NCBI RefSeq assembly: GCF_019710575.1 | Contig: NZ_JAHWFK010000005.1 | Location: 62,001 to 126,000 of the forward strand | Source of the DNA: Paractinoplanes polyasparticus | Lineage (GTDB): Bacteria; Actinomycetota; Actinomycetes; Mycobacteriales; Micromonosporaceae | Direction of reading: 5' to 3' | Length of the DNA: 64,000 nt | Shown: piece by piece, positions 53,401 through 64,000 of the stretch | Numbering within the stretch: the first letter of the stretch is position 1 | How the letters are laid out: each line of letters starts with the position of its first letter | Translations under genes and position numbers: made by a program | The notes under the pieces: generated by a model | The model's database searches: none | Seen by the model: only the letters and a program-made list of their open reading frames with translations | What the model was told of the DNA's origin: nothing

Positions 53401-56400
53401 CTGCCACCTGCGCCGCGAACAGGTCGACGATGGTCTCGGCGGGCCGCGCGACGCCTTCGAACGCGAGGAGGCGGGCCCGCTCGTCCGGATCCAGCAGTTC
53501 CGTACGCCCGATCGACGCGTTCGGGTCGGCGGCCATCGCGGCCAGCACCCGCGCGAGTCGCGCGACCAGTGTCTCGGCCGAGTCGCGGTTCCAGCGGTCG
53601 GTGGCGTACTCGAGCTCGCCCCGCACCCCGTCGCGCGTCTCGAAGAAGTCGAAGGACAGGTCGAACATGGCGACCTGCTGGCGGACGTGCTCGGTCTCGA
53701 CCCGCAGCCGCCCGAGGTGCCAGGCGCGATCGGCCTCGCCGAGGTACGACACCATCGTCTGGAACAACGGGTGCCGGCCCAGCGACCGCCGCGGGTTGAT
53801 CGCCTCGACCAGGTGCTCGAACGGCACGTCCTGCCGGTCGAACGCCGCCAGATCGGTCTCCCGCACCCGGCCCAGCAGCTCCCGGAACGACGGATCGCCC
53901 GACGTGTCCGTCCGCAGCACCAGCGTGTTCACGAAGAACCCGACCAGATCGTCCACGGCGTCGTCAGGCCGCCCCGCCACCGGCGAGCCGAGCGGAATGT
54001 CGGTGCCGGCGCCCAATCCGGTCAGCAGCACCGCCACCGCGGCCTGCACGACCATGAACATCGACGTGCCGGTCGACCGGGCCAGGTCGCGCAGCCGCGC
54101 GGTCACCTCGGCCGGCAGGTCGAAGCCGACCACGTCGCCGTGATAGGTAGCCTCGGCCGGGCGGGCCCGGTCGGCCGGCAGCTCCAGCTCCTCGGGCAGC
54201 CCGGCCAGGGCCGCACGCCAGCCCTCGACCTGGTCGTCCAGCACCAGATCCCGTTGCCACAGCGCGAAATCGGCGTACTGCACCGGCAGCGGCGCCAGCG
54301 CGGGAGCATGACCCGCGCAGCGCGACGTGTAGGCGGCGACCAGATCGCGGCGCAGCGGCACGTCCGACCACTCGTCGCCCGCGATGTGGTGCATCAGCAG
54401 CAGAAGCACGTGCTCGTCCGGCCCGAGGCGGAAGAGCCGGACCTGCAACGGTGGCTCCTCGTCGAGGCGGAAGCCGTATTCCCCGATGGCCGCCAGCCGG
54501 CCGGACAGCTCCTCGCCGGCGATCTCCTCGACCGGGACCGCCGGCGGCGTGATGGGCAGAATCCGCTGGTGAGCGCCCTCGTCGTCCTCGGCGAGGACCG
54601 TACGTAGCGTCTCGTGACGGGCGACCACGTCGCCCACGGCGGCCACCAGGGCGTCGCGGTCGAGGGCGCCGCGCAGCCGCCAGGCGATCGGGATGTTGTA
54701 GGTCGGGTTCGGTCCTTCGAGCTTGTAGAGGAACCAGAGACGCTGCTGCGCGAAGGAAAGCGGCAACCGGTCCGGCCGCTCCCGAGCGACCAGCGGCGCC
54801 CGGGTCGATTCCGTCAGCTTCGGCAACAACCCCGCCACCGTCGGCGTGTCGAAGACCGCGCGCACCGGCAGGTCGACGCCGAGCACCGCGCGGACGCGGC
54901 CGGCGAGCCGCATCACCAGCAGCGAGTGCCCGCCGAGGACGAAGAAGTTGTCGTCGATGCCGACCGCCGGCAGGCCCAGCACCTCGGCGAACAGGTCACA
55001 GAGCTGCTGTTCACGGGTGTTCCGGGCAGCACGCCCGGTCGACAGCAGGGAGAAGTCGGGATCCGGCAGGGCGGCTACGTCGAGCTTCCCGGCCACCGTG
55101 CGCGGCAACGCGTCGACTTCGACGAAGGCCGCCGGAACCATGTAGTCCGGCAGAACACCCCGCACATCCTTCGGCGCGCCCACGGTATAGGCCACGAGCC
55201 GGCCGTCGCGCACAACGACGGCAGCCTGGCCGCCCAGCGCGGCCTCGATCTCCCCCAGCTCGATGCGGAAGCCGCGCACCTTGACCTGACCGTCCGCGCG
55301 CCCCGCGAACTCCAGCACGCCCTCGGCGGTCCACCGGGCCAGGTCGCCCGTCCGGTACATCCGCGCGCCCGCGGGCCCGAACGGATCGGCCACGAAGCGT
55401 TCGGCCGTCAGACCGGCCCGGTTGAGGTAGCCGTGAGCCAGGCCCTCCCCCGCGACGTACAGCTCGCCGAGCACCCCGGGAGGCGCAGGCCGCAGGGCCG
55501 CGTCGAGCAGGTAGGTCCGGACGTTGGTCAGCCGATACGGCGTACGGGAAGGTCCGTGCCAGCCGTAGGCGTCCATCGAGGCCTCGGTCGGCCCGTACAG
55601 GTCGTGACAGGTCAGACCGGGCGCGGCGCACACCTGGGCCCACAACTGCGGGTCGATCGCCTCGCCGCCGACGACCAGCACGGCCAGGCCCACGTCGAGC
55701 ACCCCGGCCGCAACCAGCTCGCGCAGATGGGTCGGCGTCACGTCGAGCACGTCGAGGCCGTGCTCGCGCAGGTGGGCGACCGTGCCCGTCGCGTCGCGGC
55801 AGACGTCCGCGTCGAGCACGTGCACCGTGTGCCCGGCCAGCATCCAGAGCAGCGGCTCCCACGACGCGTCGAAGGTGAACGACGTGGTGTGCGCCGCCTT
55901 CCGGTGCGGACCGGCCATGAGATGCGCGCGGTGGCCGCCGAGCAGGTTCACGATGCCCCGGTGCGGCACGACGACACCCTTGGGGCGCCCGGTCGACCCG
56001 GAGGTGAAGATGACGTACGCCGGATCGTCCGGCCCGGCCGTCTCGCGCTCGACGGGCGTGCCCGCAGGCGTTTCCGCGCCGACGGTGAGCCGACGGCCGG
56101 CCCAGCCCGGCGCGGGATCGTCGCCCGCGGTCAGCAACAGCGCCGGATCGGCGTCGGCCAGCATCCCGGCGATCCGCTCGGCCGGCTGTTCCGGGTCGAG
56201 CGGCAGGTAGGCGGCCCCGGCCCGCAGCACCCCGAAGACGGCCGGCACGGTCAGCGCCCGCGGCACGGCCAGTGCGACCCGGTCACCCCGGCCCACCCCC
56301 GCCGAACGCAGCACCCCGGCCAGCCCGGCCGCCCAGGTCTCCAGTTCCCCGTACGTCCATGCGCGGCCGGACGTCACCAGCGCGACCTCATCGGGCGTGC

Positions 56401-57769
56401 GCGCGGCCAGATCCGCCAGCACCCCGCTGATCGTCGTGTCCGCGATCGGGCCCGCGGTGTCGTTCCAGCCGTGCAGGATTCTCGCCCGCTCGCCCGCCGA
56501 GAGCACGCTGATCGTGGCCAGCGGCGCCTCCGGCGCGTCGCACAGCGCGGTCAGCACGGTAATCAGCCGGTCGAGGAGCGTGCCGGCCGCCGCCGAGGAG
56601 AACAGGTCGCCCCGGTATTCGAGGTCGAGGTGCAGGCGCTCCCCCGGCCGCGCGGTCAGCGTGAGCGGATAGTGGGCGCAGTCCCGGATCTCGGCCCCGG
56701 CCACGCGCAGGTCGCCCGCGGCGGGCAGCGCGGCGCCCAGCGGGTAGTTCTCGAAGACGGTCAGCGTGTCGAACAGCTCGCCGTGCCCGGCCAGCCGCTG
56801 GATCTCGGCCAGCCCGAGGTGCTGGTGGTCCATGAGCCGGGCCTGACCGTCCTGCAGCCGGCGCAGGGCGGCCACCGCGGGCTGGGCCGGGTCGAGCGAC
56901 ATCCGCACCGGGACGGTGTTGATGAACAGGCCGATCATCGTGTGCGAGCCGTCCAGGTCGGGCGGGCGCCCGGCCACGGTCGCGCCCACCACCACGTCGT
57001 CGCGGCCGGTCAACGCGCCGGCCACGATTCCCCAGGCGCCCTGCACGATCGTGTTCAGGGTGAGCCCGCGCGACCGTCCCAGGGCGACCAGGCGGGCGGT
57101 CAGGGCGGCGGGCAGGTCGCGCAGGATCCGGTCGGGCACCACGGCCCGGGCCGGCGGCTGCCCCGCGACCAGCGTCGGCCCGTCCAACCCGGCCAGGGCG
57201 TCGCGCCAGGCCGACTCGGCGGCCGGGCGGTCCTGGGCCGCGGTCCAGGCCAGGTACGCGCGGAAGTCGGCCGGCTCGGGCAGCTCGTCGCCGCGGTACA
57301 GGGCGATCAGCTCGTCGAGCACGAGCGGCACCGACCAGCCGTCGAGCAGCAGGTGGTGGTGGGTGAAGACCAACCGGTGCCGGTCGGGTCCGAGGCGGAC
57401 GAGCGTCATCCGCAGCAGCGGCGCCTGGGCCGGATCGAAGCGTCGGCGCAGGTCCTCGTCGAGGAACCGCTGAAGCTCGGCCTCGGTCAGGTCCACCTCG
57501 GCCCAGGGCAGCGCGAGCTGACGGGGCACGAGCGCGGCGGCCTGGCCGTTCTTGCGGCGGCGGAACGCGACCCGCAGGTTGGGCCGCCGGTCGAGCAGCG
57601 CCTGCCCGGCCGCGCGTAGCCGGCCGGCGTCGAGCGGGCCCCGCAGGTCGAGCGTGAGCTGCCCGGTGTAGACGTCGGGCCCGTCCGCGGCCAGCTGCGT
57701 GTGGAACAGCAGGCCTTCCTGGAGCGGGGTCAGCGGCAGGACGTCGGCGAGCCCGGCGGGCGCGGTCAC
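47465..57769 (-). CDS. NRPS, modules 2-4: C-A-T / C-A-T / C-A-T-E
   Basis: 3,434 residues, GTG start overlapping the previous stop. Approximate landmarks: C1 HHLLLDG 140, A1 590, T1 GGHSL 948; C2 HHIAGDE 1127, A2 1590, T2 GGHSL 1945; C3 HHVAGDE 2120, A3 2582, T3 GGDSI 2936; E domain [11 protein letters not shown] 3106 with EGHGREE. C1 starts [13 protein letters not shown], the type that accepts a D-configured donor, as expected after an upstream E domain. C2 and C3 start [11 protein letters not shown], the L-donor type. The three A domains read D-A-E-D-V-G-L-M-D, D-G-E-D-L-G-L-V-D and D-G-E-D-L-G-L-V-D. The two acidic pocket residues (E, D) suggest a basic side chain such as ornithine or lysine. 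The C-terminal tail ([13 protein letters not shown]) looks like a docking helix for the next synthetase. Confidence 0.93.
50812..50914 (-). repeat. Near-identical inter-module repeat, copy 1 (partner 53,791-53,893)
   Basis: Within the C domains of modules 4 and 3, a ~100-bp stretch is almost identical at 50,812 and 53,791 (offset 2,979 bp, one module), including exact runs of about 55 and 47 bp. The similarity continues at a lower level through most of both modules. Confidence 0.8.
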
Positions 57770-60700
57770 GGAAGCTCCCATTCGGATTCGAACTCGTCGA
57801 TCTCGTCCTGGCTCAGCGCGAGCGTTAGGTCGGACGGGGTGAGACCACCGGCGGCCGGGCCGCGGGCGTGCGCCACCAACGCCTCGAGGGCGGCGAACCA
57901 GCCGGCGGCCAGACGGGCGACCGCGGCGTCGCCGATCAGGTCGCGGGGATAGGCCCACGTGACGCCGAGTTCGGGACCGGCCGCGGTGTCCTGGACGTAC
58001 GCGTTGATCTCCAGGGTGTACGGGGCGACCGGCATGCCGAGGTCGAAGCCACCGGCGAGGATGCCGTGCCCGGCGACCGGCGCCCAGTCGGCGCCGGAGC
58101 CGTCGGTCGCGGTGAAACGGCCGAGGTAGTTGAAGCTGATCTGCGGCGCCGCCAAGTCCTTCAGGGACGGGTTGAGATAGCGCAGCATGCCGTAGCCGAT
58201 GCCATGATCGGGGATCGCGCGGAGCTGCTCCTTGACCCGCTTGAGCGCGAGACCAGCGGCCGGTCCGCCCGCGAGAGCCTCGGCGCGGTTGGCGTCGCCC
58301 GGGTCGAGGCGCACCGGGAAGACGGTGGTGAACCAGCCCAGCGCCGCGCTCAGGTCGGCGCCGGGAACAACCTGTTCCTCGCGGCCGTGCCCCTCCAGGG
58401 CGATCAGCACCGAGGACTCGTCGCCCTCGCGCCACTCGGCCACGGCCAGGGCGAGGGCGGTGAGCAGCACGTCGTTGACGCCGGCGTGGAAGGCGGCGGG
58501 GACGGTGGTGATGACCGGCTCGGTGGTCGCGGCCTTCAGCCGTACGGTGTGCCGTGCCACCGATTTCAGGTCGTCGACCGGACGCAGGGGGCGAGCCGAC
58601 AGCGCCGGGTCGGGCCCGGTCAGGATGCCCTCCCACAGCGGGACCTCGGCCGTACGCGACCCGGCCGCCTCGTGCAGATCGAGCGCCCAGCGGCGGAACG
58701 AGGTGCCCGTACGATCCAGCGCCCCGGATGCCCAGGCCGTGGCCAGATCGGCCGGAAGCACACGCCAGGACACGCCGTCCACGATGCTGTGGTGCAGCAC
58801 GAGCAGCAGCCGGCGCTCGGTCTCGAACCACACGGCCTGAGCCATGACGCCGCCGAACGGGTCGAGGCGCCCCGCCGCGGCCTGCTCCTCGGCCTCGATC
58901 GACGCGCCCGGCGCGGCCAGGGTGAGCCAGTCGGCGTGCTCGCCCCGCGGCGCGACCCGCAGCACCCGCTCGTCGCGCACCCACCGCGACCGCAACAGGT
59001 CGTGCCGATCGGCGAGCAGGCCGAGCACCGAGCGCAGGCGTTCGGCGGTGGCGCCGGCCGGAGTGGTGAGCACGATCGACTGGCTGAACGCCTCGATCGC
59101 GCCCCCGGTCCGGTCGAGCCAGTGCAGGATCGGCGTGAACGGCACGTCGCCGACGCCGTCGTCGGGCTGCTCGCGGGGTGCGGTGTCGAGCTCGGTGACG
59201 ACCTCGGCCAGCGCGGCCGGCGTACGGTGCTCGAACACCAGCCGCGACGTGCAGACCAGACCGGCGGCGCGGGCGCGCAGCACGAGCTGGATCGAGACGA
59301 TGCTGTCGCCGCCGAGCGCGAAGAAGTCGTCGTCGATGCCGACGCCGGGCACGCCCAGCACGTCCGCGTAGAGGTCGCACAGCACCTGTTCGCGCGGGGT
59401 GCGCGCGGCGGTTCCGGTGGCCAGCGCGGCGAAATCGGGAGCGGGCAGGGCCGCCCGGTCGAGCTTGCCGCTGGTCAGCACGGGCAGCGCGTCGAGCAGC
59501 ACCCAGCCGGTGGGCACCATGTAGGCCGGCAGCCACGACTCGGCGTGCAGGCGCAGCGCCTTGGTCAGGGCGGCCGGGTCGGTGAACGCCGCCGGGGTGT
59601 TGGCGTGCGGGAAACCGCCCGGTCGGTAGGCTCCGGTGGGCCGCTCGCCCAACTGGAACACGACGTCGAGGTCGCCCCGCTCGGAGGCGCCGTCATAGGT
59701 CACGGCCACGTGGTATCCGTGCTCGGCGGCGAGGGCGTGGTAGTTCTCGACGTCCTCGCGCCGGTGGGGAACGCCGGTCACGCGGAGCCGTCGCGGGCGC
59801 TCGGCGAGCAGGTCGAGGCCGCCGGAGCGTTCGGGTGGCGGAGGTGCCGGGGCCACTGTGGACAGCGTGACATCGTACCGGAAACGGCTGAGCTCGTTGT
59901 CGTAGGCGCCCCGCTTGACCAGCACCTCGGCCGCGGGGAACTCGGGCCGCGCCGTGAAGAAGTCGGGGTCGAGCAGCAGCTCCTTCTCGGCCTTCTCGGC
60001 CGCCTCGACACCCTCGGGCCCGTGGATGCCCGCCAGCAACTGGCGGTGCAGCCGCAGATTCCGGACGTCGCCGACGAAGACGCGGCCGCCGGGCGCGAGC
60101 TTCGCCGCGGCCGAGCGCAGCACTCCGGCCAGGTAGTCGGCGCTGGGGAAGTACTGCGCGACCGAGTTGATGACGACGGTGTCGAAGAAGCCGTCGGGCA
60201 CCCCGCTCAGGTCGTGGGCCGGCTGCGCGCGCAGCTCGACCCCCGGCAGTCCGGCCACCGCCCCGCGCAGGGTCTCGATGGCCTCCTCGGAGAGGTCGAG
60301 ACCCCAGTAGCTCTCGACGCCGGGCGCGAGCCGGGACAGCAGCAGGCCGCTGCCGACGCCGATCTCGAGGATCCGGCGCGGTTCCAGCTCCCGGATCCGG
60401 GCGACCGTGCCGTCGCGCCACTCGCGCATCTCGTCGAGCGGGATCGGCGAGCCGTCGTAGCTGGAGTTCCAGCCGGTGAAGTTCTCGTCGAAGCGTTCCA
60501 CCCGGCCGGCCTGGTAGAGCAGCTCGTGCAGCTCCTTCCACTCCGCGACCTGGGTCTCGGCCCGCTCCTCGGGCGCGACGTCGGTGGCCGGCACGACGTA
60601 CGCGGCCAGACGCTGGTCGCGGACGACGACGGCCACCTGCCCGACGCCGGGGTGGCGGGCCAGCACCGACTCGATCTCGCCGAGCTCGATCCGGTAGCCG

Positions 60701-61938
60701 CGCACCTTGACCTGGTCGTCGACCCGGCCCAGGAAGTCGATCCGGCCGTCCTCGCGGCGCCTGGCCAGATCGCCCGTGCGGTACATGCGGCCGCCGGCCG
60801 GCCCGAACGGGTCGGCCAGGAACCGCTCGGCGGTCAGGTCGGGCCGGTTGACGTAGCAGCGGGCCAGACCGGGCCCGGCCAGATAGAGCTCGCCCGTGAC
60901 GCCCGGGCCGACCGGCCGCAGCGCGTCGTCGAGGATGTAGGCGTCGGTCGCCGGGTCGGGCAGGCCGATCGGCACCGACCCGCCGTCGATCCGCTCGGGG
61001 TCGCACTCGCCCAGCGTCGAGTTCACGGTCGCCTCGGTCGGGCCGTACGCGTTGAACATGCGCCGGCCACGGGCCCAGCGCGCGACCAGCTCGGGCGAGA
61101 CGCGCTCGGTGCCGGCGAGCAGGATGCCCGGCGGCAGCTCGCACTCGGCGGGCAGGGCGGCCAGCAGCGCCGGCGGCAGGATCATGAAGTTGGTGCGGTG
61201 CTTCATGGCGTACTCGGTGAGTGCCGTGCCGGCGACCCGCCGCTCCGTCGGCACGATCACCAGCCGGCCGCCGGTGAGCAGGGCCAGGCACAGGTCGAAG
61301 AACGCGACGTCGAAGCTGGGCGAGGCGAAGTGCAGGACGCGTACGTCGGGGGTGAGCCCGAAGCGCTCGTAGCCGGTCGACATCAGCTTGGCCACGCCGG
61401 TGTGGGTGAGCAGCACGCCCTTGGGACGCCCGGTCGAGCCGGAGGTGTAGATGACGTACGCGGCGTTCTCCACCCTGAGCCGCGGCCGCGCCGGGTCGGT
61501 GTCCGGGAAATCGGCCGCCTCGTCGATCAGCAGCCGCGGCCCCGCCGGCAGCCGGCTCTCCAGCTCGGCTGTCGTCACCAGGCAGATCGGCTGAGCGTCC
61601 CCGACCAGATAGGCGAGGCGCTCGGCGGGGTCGGCCGGGTCGAGCGGCAGGTAGGCGCCGCCCGCCTTCATGACGGCCAGCTCGGCCACGATCATGTCGA
61701 CCGAACGCGGCACCGCGAGGCCGACCACCTTGTCCGGCCCCACCCCGCGCGCCTGCAGGGCGTGCGCCAGCCGGTTGGCCCGCGCGTCCAGCTCGGCGTA
61801 GCTGACCTCGGTGTCCTCGAACACCACGGCCACCGCGTCCGGGTCGCGGCGCACGACGGTCGCGAACACGTCGGGGAAGGTGGCCGGCGCGACGGTCAGC
61901 GGGCCGCCACTGGTGTAGTTCTCGCCGAGGATCTGCAT
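57766..61938 (-). CDS. NRPS starter module with built-in N-methyltransferase: A-MT-T-E
   Basis: 1,390 residues, ATG at 61,938. It starts directly with an A domain (core [11 protein letters not shown] near 166), so it is an initiation module. Pocket residues read D-V-F-I-L-G-A-V-N. A methyltransferase of ~330 residues is inserted near the end of the A domain (SAM site [15 protein letters not shown] near 527, then [10 protein letters not shown]). The carrier GGDSI lies near 876 and the E domain near 1050 ([18 protein letters not shown]). The first residue should thus be alpha-N-methylated and epimerised to D. Given the ornithine hydroxylase and formyltransferase in the cluster, an N-methyl, formyl-hydroxy-D-ornithine is an attractive but unproven guess. 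The tail ([12 protein letters not shown]) resembles a docking helix. Confidence 0.92.
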   Translation of the reverse strand: MQILGENYTSGGPLTVAPATFPDVFATVVRRDPDAVAVVFEDTEVSYAELDARANRLAHALQARGVGPDKVVGLAVPRSVDMIVAELAVMKAGGAYLPLDPADPAERLAYLVGDAQPICLVTTAELESRLPAGPRLLIDEAADFPDTDPARPRLRVENAAYVIYTSGSTGRPKGVLLTHTGVAKLMSTGYERFGLTPDVRVLHFASPSFDVAFFDLCLALLTGGRLVIVPTERRVAGTALTEYAMKHRTNFMILPPALLAALPAECELPPGILLAGTERVSPELVARWARGRRMFNAYGPTEATVNSTLGECDPERIDGGSVPIGLPDPATDAYILDDALRPVGPGVTGELYLAGPGLARCYVNRPDLTAERFLADPFGPAGGRMYRTGDLARRREDGRIDFLGRVDDQVKVRGYRIELGEIESVLARHPGVGQVAVVVRDQRLAAYVVPATDVAPEERAETQVAEWKELHELLYQAGRVERFDENFTGWNSSYDGSPIPLDEMREWRDGTVARIRELEPRRILEIGVGSGLLLSRLAPGVESYWGLDLSEEAIETLRGAVAGLPGVELRAQPAHDLSGVPDGFFDTVVINSVAQYFPSADYLAGVLRSAAAKLAPGGRVFVGDVRNLRLHRQLLAGIHGPEGVEAAEKAEKELLLDPDFFTARPEFPAAEVLVKRGAYDNELSRFRYDVTLSTVAPAPPPPERSGGLDLLAERPRRLRVTGVPHRREDVENYHALAAEHGYHVAVTYDGASERGDLDVVFQLGERPTGAYRPGGFPHANTPAAFTDPAALTKALRLHAESWLPAYMVPTGWVLLDALPVLTSGKLDRAALPAPDFAALATGTAARTPREQVLCDLYADVLGVPGVGIDDDFFALGGDSIVSIQLVLRARAAGLVCTSRLVFEHRTPAALAEVVTELDTAPREQPDDGVGDVPFTPILHWLDRTGGAIEAFSQSIVLTTPAGATAERLRSVLGLLADRHDLLRSRWVRDERVLRVAPRGEHADWLTLAAPGASIEAEEQAAAGRLDPFGGVMAQAVWFETERRLLLVLHHSIVDGVSWRVLPADLATAWASGALDRTGTSFRRWALDLHEAAGSRTAEVPLWEGILTGPDPALSARPLRPVDDLKSVARHTVRLKAATTEPVITTVPAAFHAGVNDVLLTALALAVAEWREGDESSVLIALEGHGREEQVVPGADLSAALGWFTTVFPVRLDPGDANRAEALAGGPAAGLALKRVKEQLRAIPDHGIGYGMLRYLNPSLKDLAAPQISFNYLGRFTATDGSGADWAPVAGHGILAGGFDLGMPVAPYTLEINAYVQDTAAGPELGVTWAYPRDLIGDAAVARLAAGWFAALEALVAHARGPAAGGLTPSDLTLALSQDEIDEFESEWELP

Positions 61939-62008
61939 GAAGAGTCACTCCCGGTCAGGAAAAAGCGGGCCGGGTGGCGCCCGCCACCGGCCTGTCGTGG
62001 ATCTGAGG

Positions 62009-62953
62009 TCAGGGGTGGCGGGTGAGGTATCCGCCCATCGAGCGGAAGTACTCGCCGGCGCCGAGCTCGGTGCCGTCGTCCAGACGGATCCGCTCGACGG
62101 CCAGGCCGTGGCTCGTGCCGCGGCGGGCCTCGGCGCCCGCGACGATCACGACGGCGTCGTCCTCGCGATAGAAGATGCGGCCGGGCGTGCCGCCGTAGAT
62201 GCCCTTCGAGACGCGCGCCGCGACGATCCGCAGGCGCTGCCCCCGGTGGTAGGTATAGGCGTTCGGGTACGGGTCGGACTGCGCCCGGACCAGCCGGTCG
62301 AGCTCCTCGGCTGTCCACGTCCAGTCGATCCGGTTGTCCTCGTCCGACCGCTTGTGGAAGAAGCTGGCCTGCGACCTGTCCTGCGGCGTCCAGTCGGTGC
62401 GGCCCGATTCGATCAGCGCCAGCCCGTCGACGGTGATCGGGCCGAACAGCTCGAGCGTCTTGTGGAACAGGTCGGTGGTGGTGTCCCGCGGGCCCACCGG
62501 AACGGACCGCTGCAGCACGATGTCGCCCGCGTCGAGCTCGCCGTCCATCATGTGAGCGGTCACGCCCACCTCGCGCTCACCGTTGATGAGCGCCCAGATC
62601 AGGGGCGAGAAGCCCGCGTACTTGGGCAGCAGCGAGTCGTGCACGTTCAGCGTGCCCAGCCGGGGCAGGGCGAAGACCTGGGGCGGGATCCACGTACGCC
62701 AGTTGGTGGCGACGATGACGTCCGGCGCGGCCTCCTTGAGCGGCAGCAACAGGTCGTCGTCGGGCCGGTCCCGGGTTTCGACCGGGATGCCGTGCTCGGC
62801 AGCCAGATCGGCGACCGAGTCGCTCCAGATGCGCTCGTAGGCGTGATCGCTCTTCGGGTGGGTGACGACGAGTGTGACCTCGTGCTCCGAGTCCAGCAGC
62901 GCTTGCAGGGTGCGATGACCCCACGTCTGGTACCCGAACATGACAACCCGCAC
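62009..62953 (-). CDS. Formyltransferase for hydroxamate siderophore (N5-hydroxyornithine type)
   Basis: 314 residues, GTG at 62,953 after AGGAGG. Methionyl-tRNA formyltransferase-like fold: a Rossmann start MRVVMFGYQTWGHRTLQALL and the folate/catalytic motif NVHDSLLPKYAGFSPLIWALI, with His, Ser-Leu-Leu-Pro and later GELDAGDIV. In coelichelin-type clusters (CchA) such enzymes formylate N5-hydroxyornithine using formyl-tetrahydrofolate to make a hydroxamate. It is the first gene of the leftward operon, 70 bp before the starter NRPS, under the iron box. Confidence 0.9.
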   Translation of the reverse strand: MRVVMFGYQTWGHRTLQALLDSEHEVTLVVTHPKSDHAYERIWSDSVADLAAEHGIPVETRDRPDDDLLLPLKEAAPDVIVATNWRTWIPPQVFALPRLGTLNVHDSLLPKYAGFSPLIWALINGEREVGVTAHMMDGELDAGDIVLQRSVPVGPRDTTTDLFHKTLELFGPITVDGLALIESGRTDWTPQDRSQASFFHKRSDEDNRIDWTWTAEELDRLVRAQSDPYPNAYTYHRGQRLRIVAARVSKGIYGGTPGRIFYREDDAVVIVAGAEARRGTSHGLAVERIRLDDGTELGAGEYFRSMGGYLTRHP

Positions 62954-62997
62954 GGCTCCTCCTGACCCTTCGGCTGACCCATCGAGGTCGGCAAAAG

Positions 62998-63016
62998 TTA
63001 GGTTAGTCTAACCTCG
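62998..63016. promoter_or_regulatory. IdeR/DmdR-type iron box
   Basis: TTAGGTTAGTCTAACCTCG matches the actinobacterial consensus TTAGGTTAGGCTAACCTAA at 16 of 19 positions, with a perfect AGGTTAG-T-CTAACCT core. It lies between the divergent formyltransferase and monooxygenase starts, 45 and 80 bp away, and would repress both operons when iron is sufficient. Confidence 0.93.
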
Positions 63017-63095
63017 CTTCCGCCGAATAAGGAGGGGAAGCCGACCCCCCTTGACGCCGTGTCGACACACTCGACACCGACCACGAGGACTGCCG

Positions 63096-64000
63096 ATGTC
63101 ACCGAATGGCCCGCAGCGCGATATCCCGGTCTACGACCTGGTGGGAGTGGGTTTCGGTCCGTCCAATCTGGCTCTGGCCATCGCTGTCCAGGAGCACAAC
63201 GACGACGCCCCCGCCAACCCCGTCACGGCCGTCTTCTTCGAGCGGCAGGCCTCTTTCGGCTGGCATCGCGGCATGCTCCTGGAGGACGCCACCATGCAGG
63301 TGTCGTTCCTCAAGGACCTGGTCACCCTGCGCAACCCGGCCAGCCGGTACAGCTTCCTGTGCTACCTGCAGGACCGCGGCCGGCTGATCGACTTCATCAA
63401 CCACAAGACGTTCTTCCCGCTGCGGGTCGAGTTCCACGACTACCTCGAGTGGGCGGCGGCCAAGGTCGGCGACGTGGTGCACTACGGCAGCGAGGTCACC
63501 GAGGTCGTCCCGGTCGTCCGCGACGGCGTGATCGAGGCGTTCGACGTGCTCGCGCGCACCGCCGACGGCCTGGTCACCTCGTGCCGGGCCCGCAACCTGG
63601 TGGTGGCCACCGGGCTGCGGCCCATCCTGCCGTCCGGGGTGCAGCTCGGCGAGCGCGTCTGGCACAGCCGTGACCTGCTGACGAATGTCGGCCGGGTGGA
63701 GAAGGCGGACCGCTTCGTGGTGGTCGGAGCCGGCCAGAGCGCGGCGGAGATCACGGCGTACCTGCATGAGAAGTTCCCCACGGCCGAGGTGTGCGGAGTC
63801 TTCTCGCGCTACGGCTACAGCCCGGCCGATGACAGTTCTTTCGCCAACCGCATTTTCGACCCCGCGGCCGTCGACGACTACTTCGACGCCCCGGCCGAGG
63901 TCAAGACGATGCTGATGAACTATCACAGCAACACGAACTACTCGGTGGTCGACAACGACCTGATCGAAGACCTCTACCGCCGGGTGTACCGCGAACGGGT
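63096..64000 (+). CDS. L-ornithine N5-monooxygenase (3' end outside window)
   Basis: ATG at 63,096 after GAGGAC; the frame runs open for 301 codons to the window edge. It shows the FAD site VGVGFGPSNLALAIA, the FLKDLVTLRNPASRYSFLCYL segment, the ornithine-type stretch INHKTFFPLRVEFHDYLEW, the NADPH site VVGAGQSAAE and SRYGYSPADDSSFANRIFDP. The sequence follows ornithine (PvdA/CchB) rather than lysine (IucD) hydroxylases. It makes N5-hydroxyornithine, the precursor for the formyltransferase and NRPS. It is transcribed divergently under the shared iron box. Confidence 0.95.
   Translation, partial: MSPNGPQRDIPVYDLVGVGFGPSNLALAIAVQEHNDDAPANPVTAVFFERQASFGWHRGMLLEDATMQVSFLKDLVTLRNPASRYSFLCYLQDRGRLIDFINHKTFFPLRVEFHDYLEWAAAKVGDVVHYGSEVTEVVPVVRDGVIEAFDVLARTADGLVTSCRARNLVVATGLRPILPSGVQLGERVWHSRDLLTNVGRVEKADRFVVVGAGQSAAEITAYLHEKFPTAEVCGVFSRYGYSPADDSSFANRIFDPAAVDDYFDAPAEVKTMLMNYHSNTNYSVVDNDLIEDLYRRVYRER

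Noticed and set aside
57868..62025. A 1,385-codon plus-strand open frame opposite the starter NRPS
   Set aside because: Antisense shadow of a gene with complete A, MT, T and E motifs.

Overview
The window comes from a high-GC Gram-positive actinomycete. GC-rich codon use, frequent GTG starts, GTGA/ATGA gene overlaps, secreted polysaccharide hydrolases with a CBM2, a CebR-type operator and an IdeR/DmdR-type iron box all point that way. The style resembles an Actinoplanes-like Micromonosporaceae genome, but that is inference. No tRNA, rRNA, CRISPR array or intact insertion sequence was seen.

Positions 1-9,983 hold ordinary accessory genes: a cut-off sensor kinase with its response regulator, a secreted GH5 mannanase with CBM2 behind a CebR-type palindrome, a rifampicin phosphotransferase preceded by a RAE-like inverted repeat, a decayed M4 protease, a SAM methyltransferase, an Rpn/PD-(D/E)XK-type protein and a secreted alpha/beta hydrolase.

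Positions 9,984-16,832 hold the least familiar locus. A 27-codon ORF with a near-perfect ribosome binding site is followed by a perfect 14-bp hairpin. After it come a TPR protein, a two-in-one ABC exporter with one degenerate ATP site, and a CapA-fold metalloenzyme of the superfamily that includes the peptide epimerase MslH. This looks like a small ribosomal-peptide (RiPP-like) make-and-export system without a recognised cyclase.

Positions 17,045-36,650 hold a large DUF4062/STAND-like ATPase, two decayed genes (a LuxR-type regulator and a Gfo/Idh/MocA oxidoreductase), an APH-fold kinase, a secreted GH10 xylanase, a secreted malectin-like/propeller protein, a TetR regulator, an MMPL-response regulator-histidine kinase operon, an intact M4 protease, a CDF metal transporter and a small membrane protein.

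Positions 36,661 to the right edge hold a hydroxamate siderophore NRPS cluster. From a divergent promoter with an iron box (62,998-63,016), an ornithine N5-monooxygenase runs right (cut by the window edge). A formyltransferase, three NRPS genes and an MbtH-like gene run left. The NRPS order is A-MT-T-E, then (C-A-T)2-C-A-T-E, then (C-A-T)2-C-A-T-E: seven modules with an N-methylating starter. One A domain reads clearly as serine and three consecutive ones look specific for a basic (ornithine-like) residue. There is no thioesterase in the window: the last NRPS ends in an epimerization domain.
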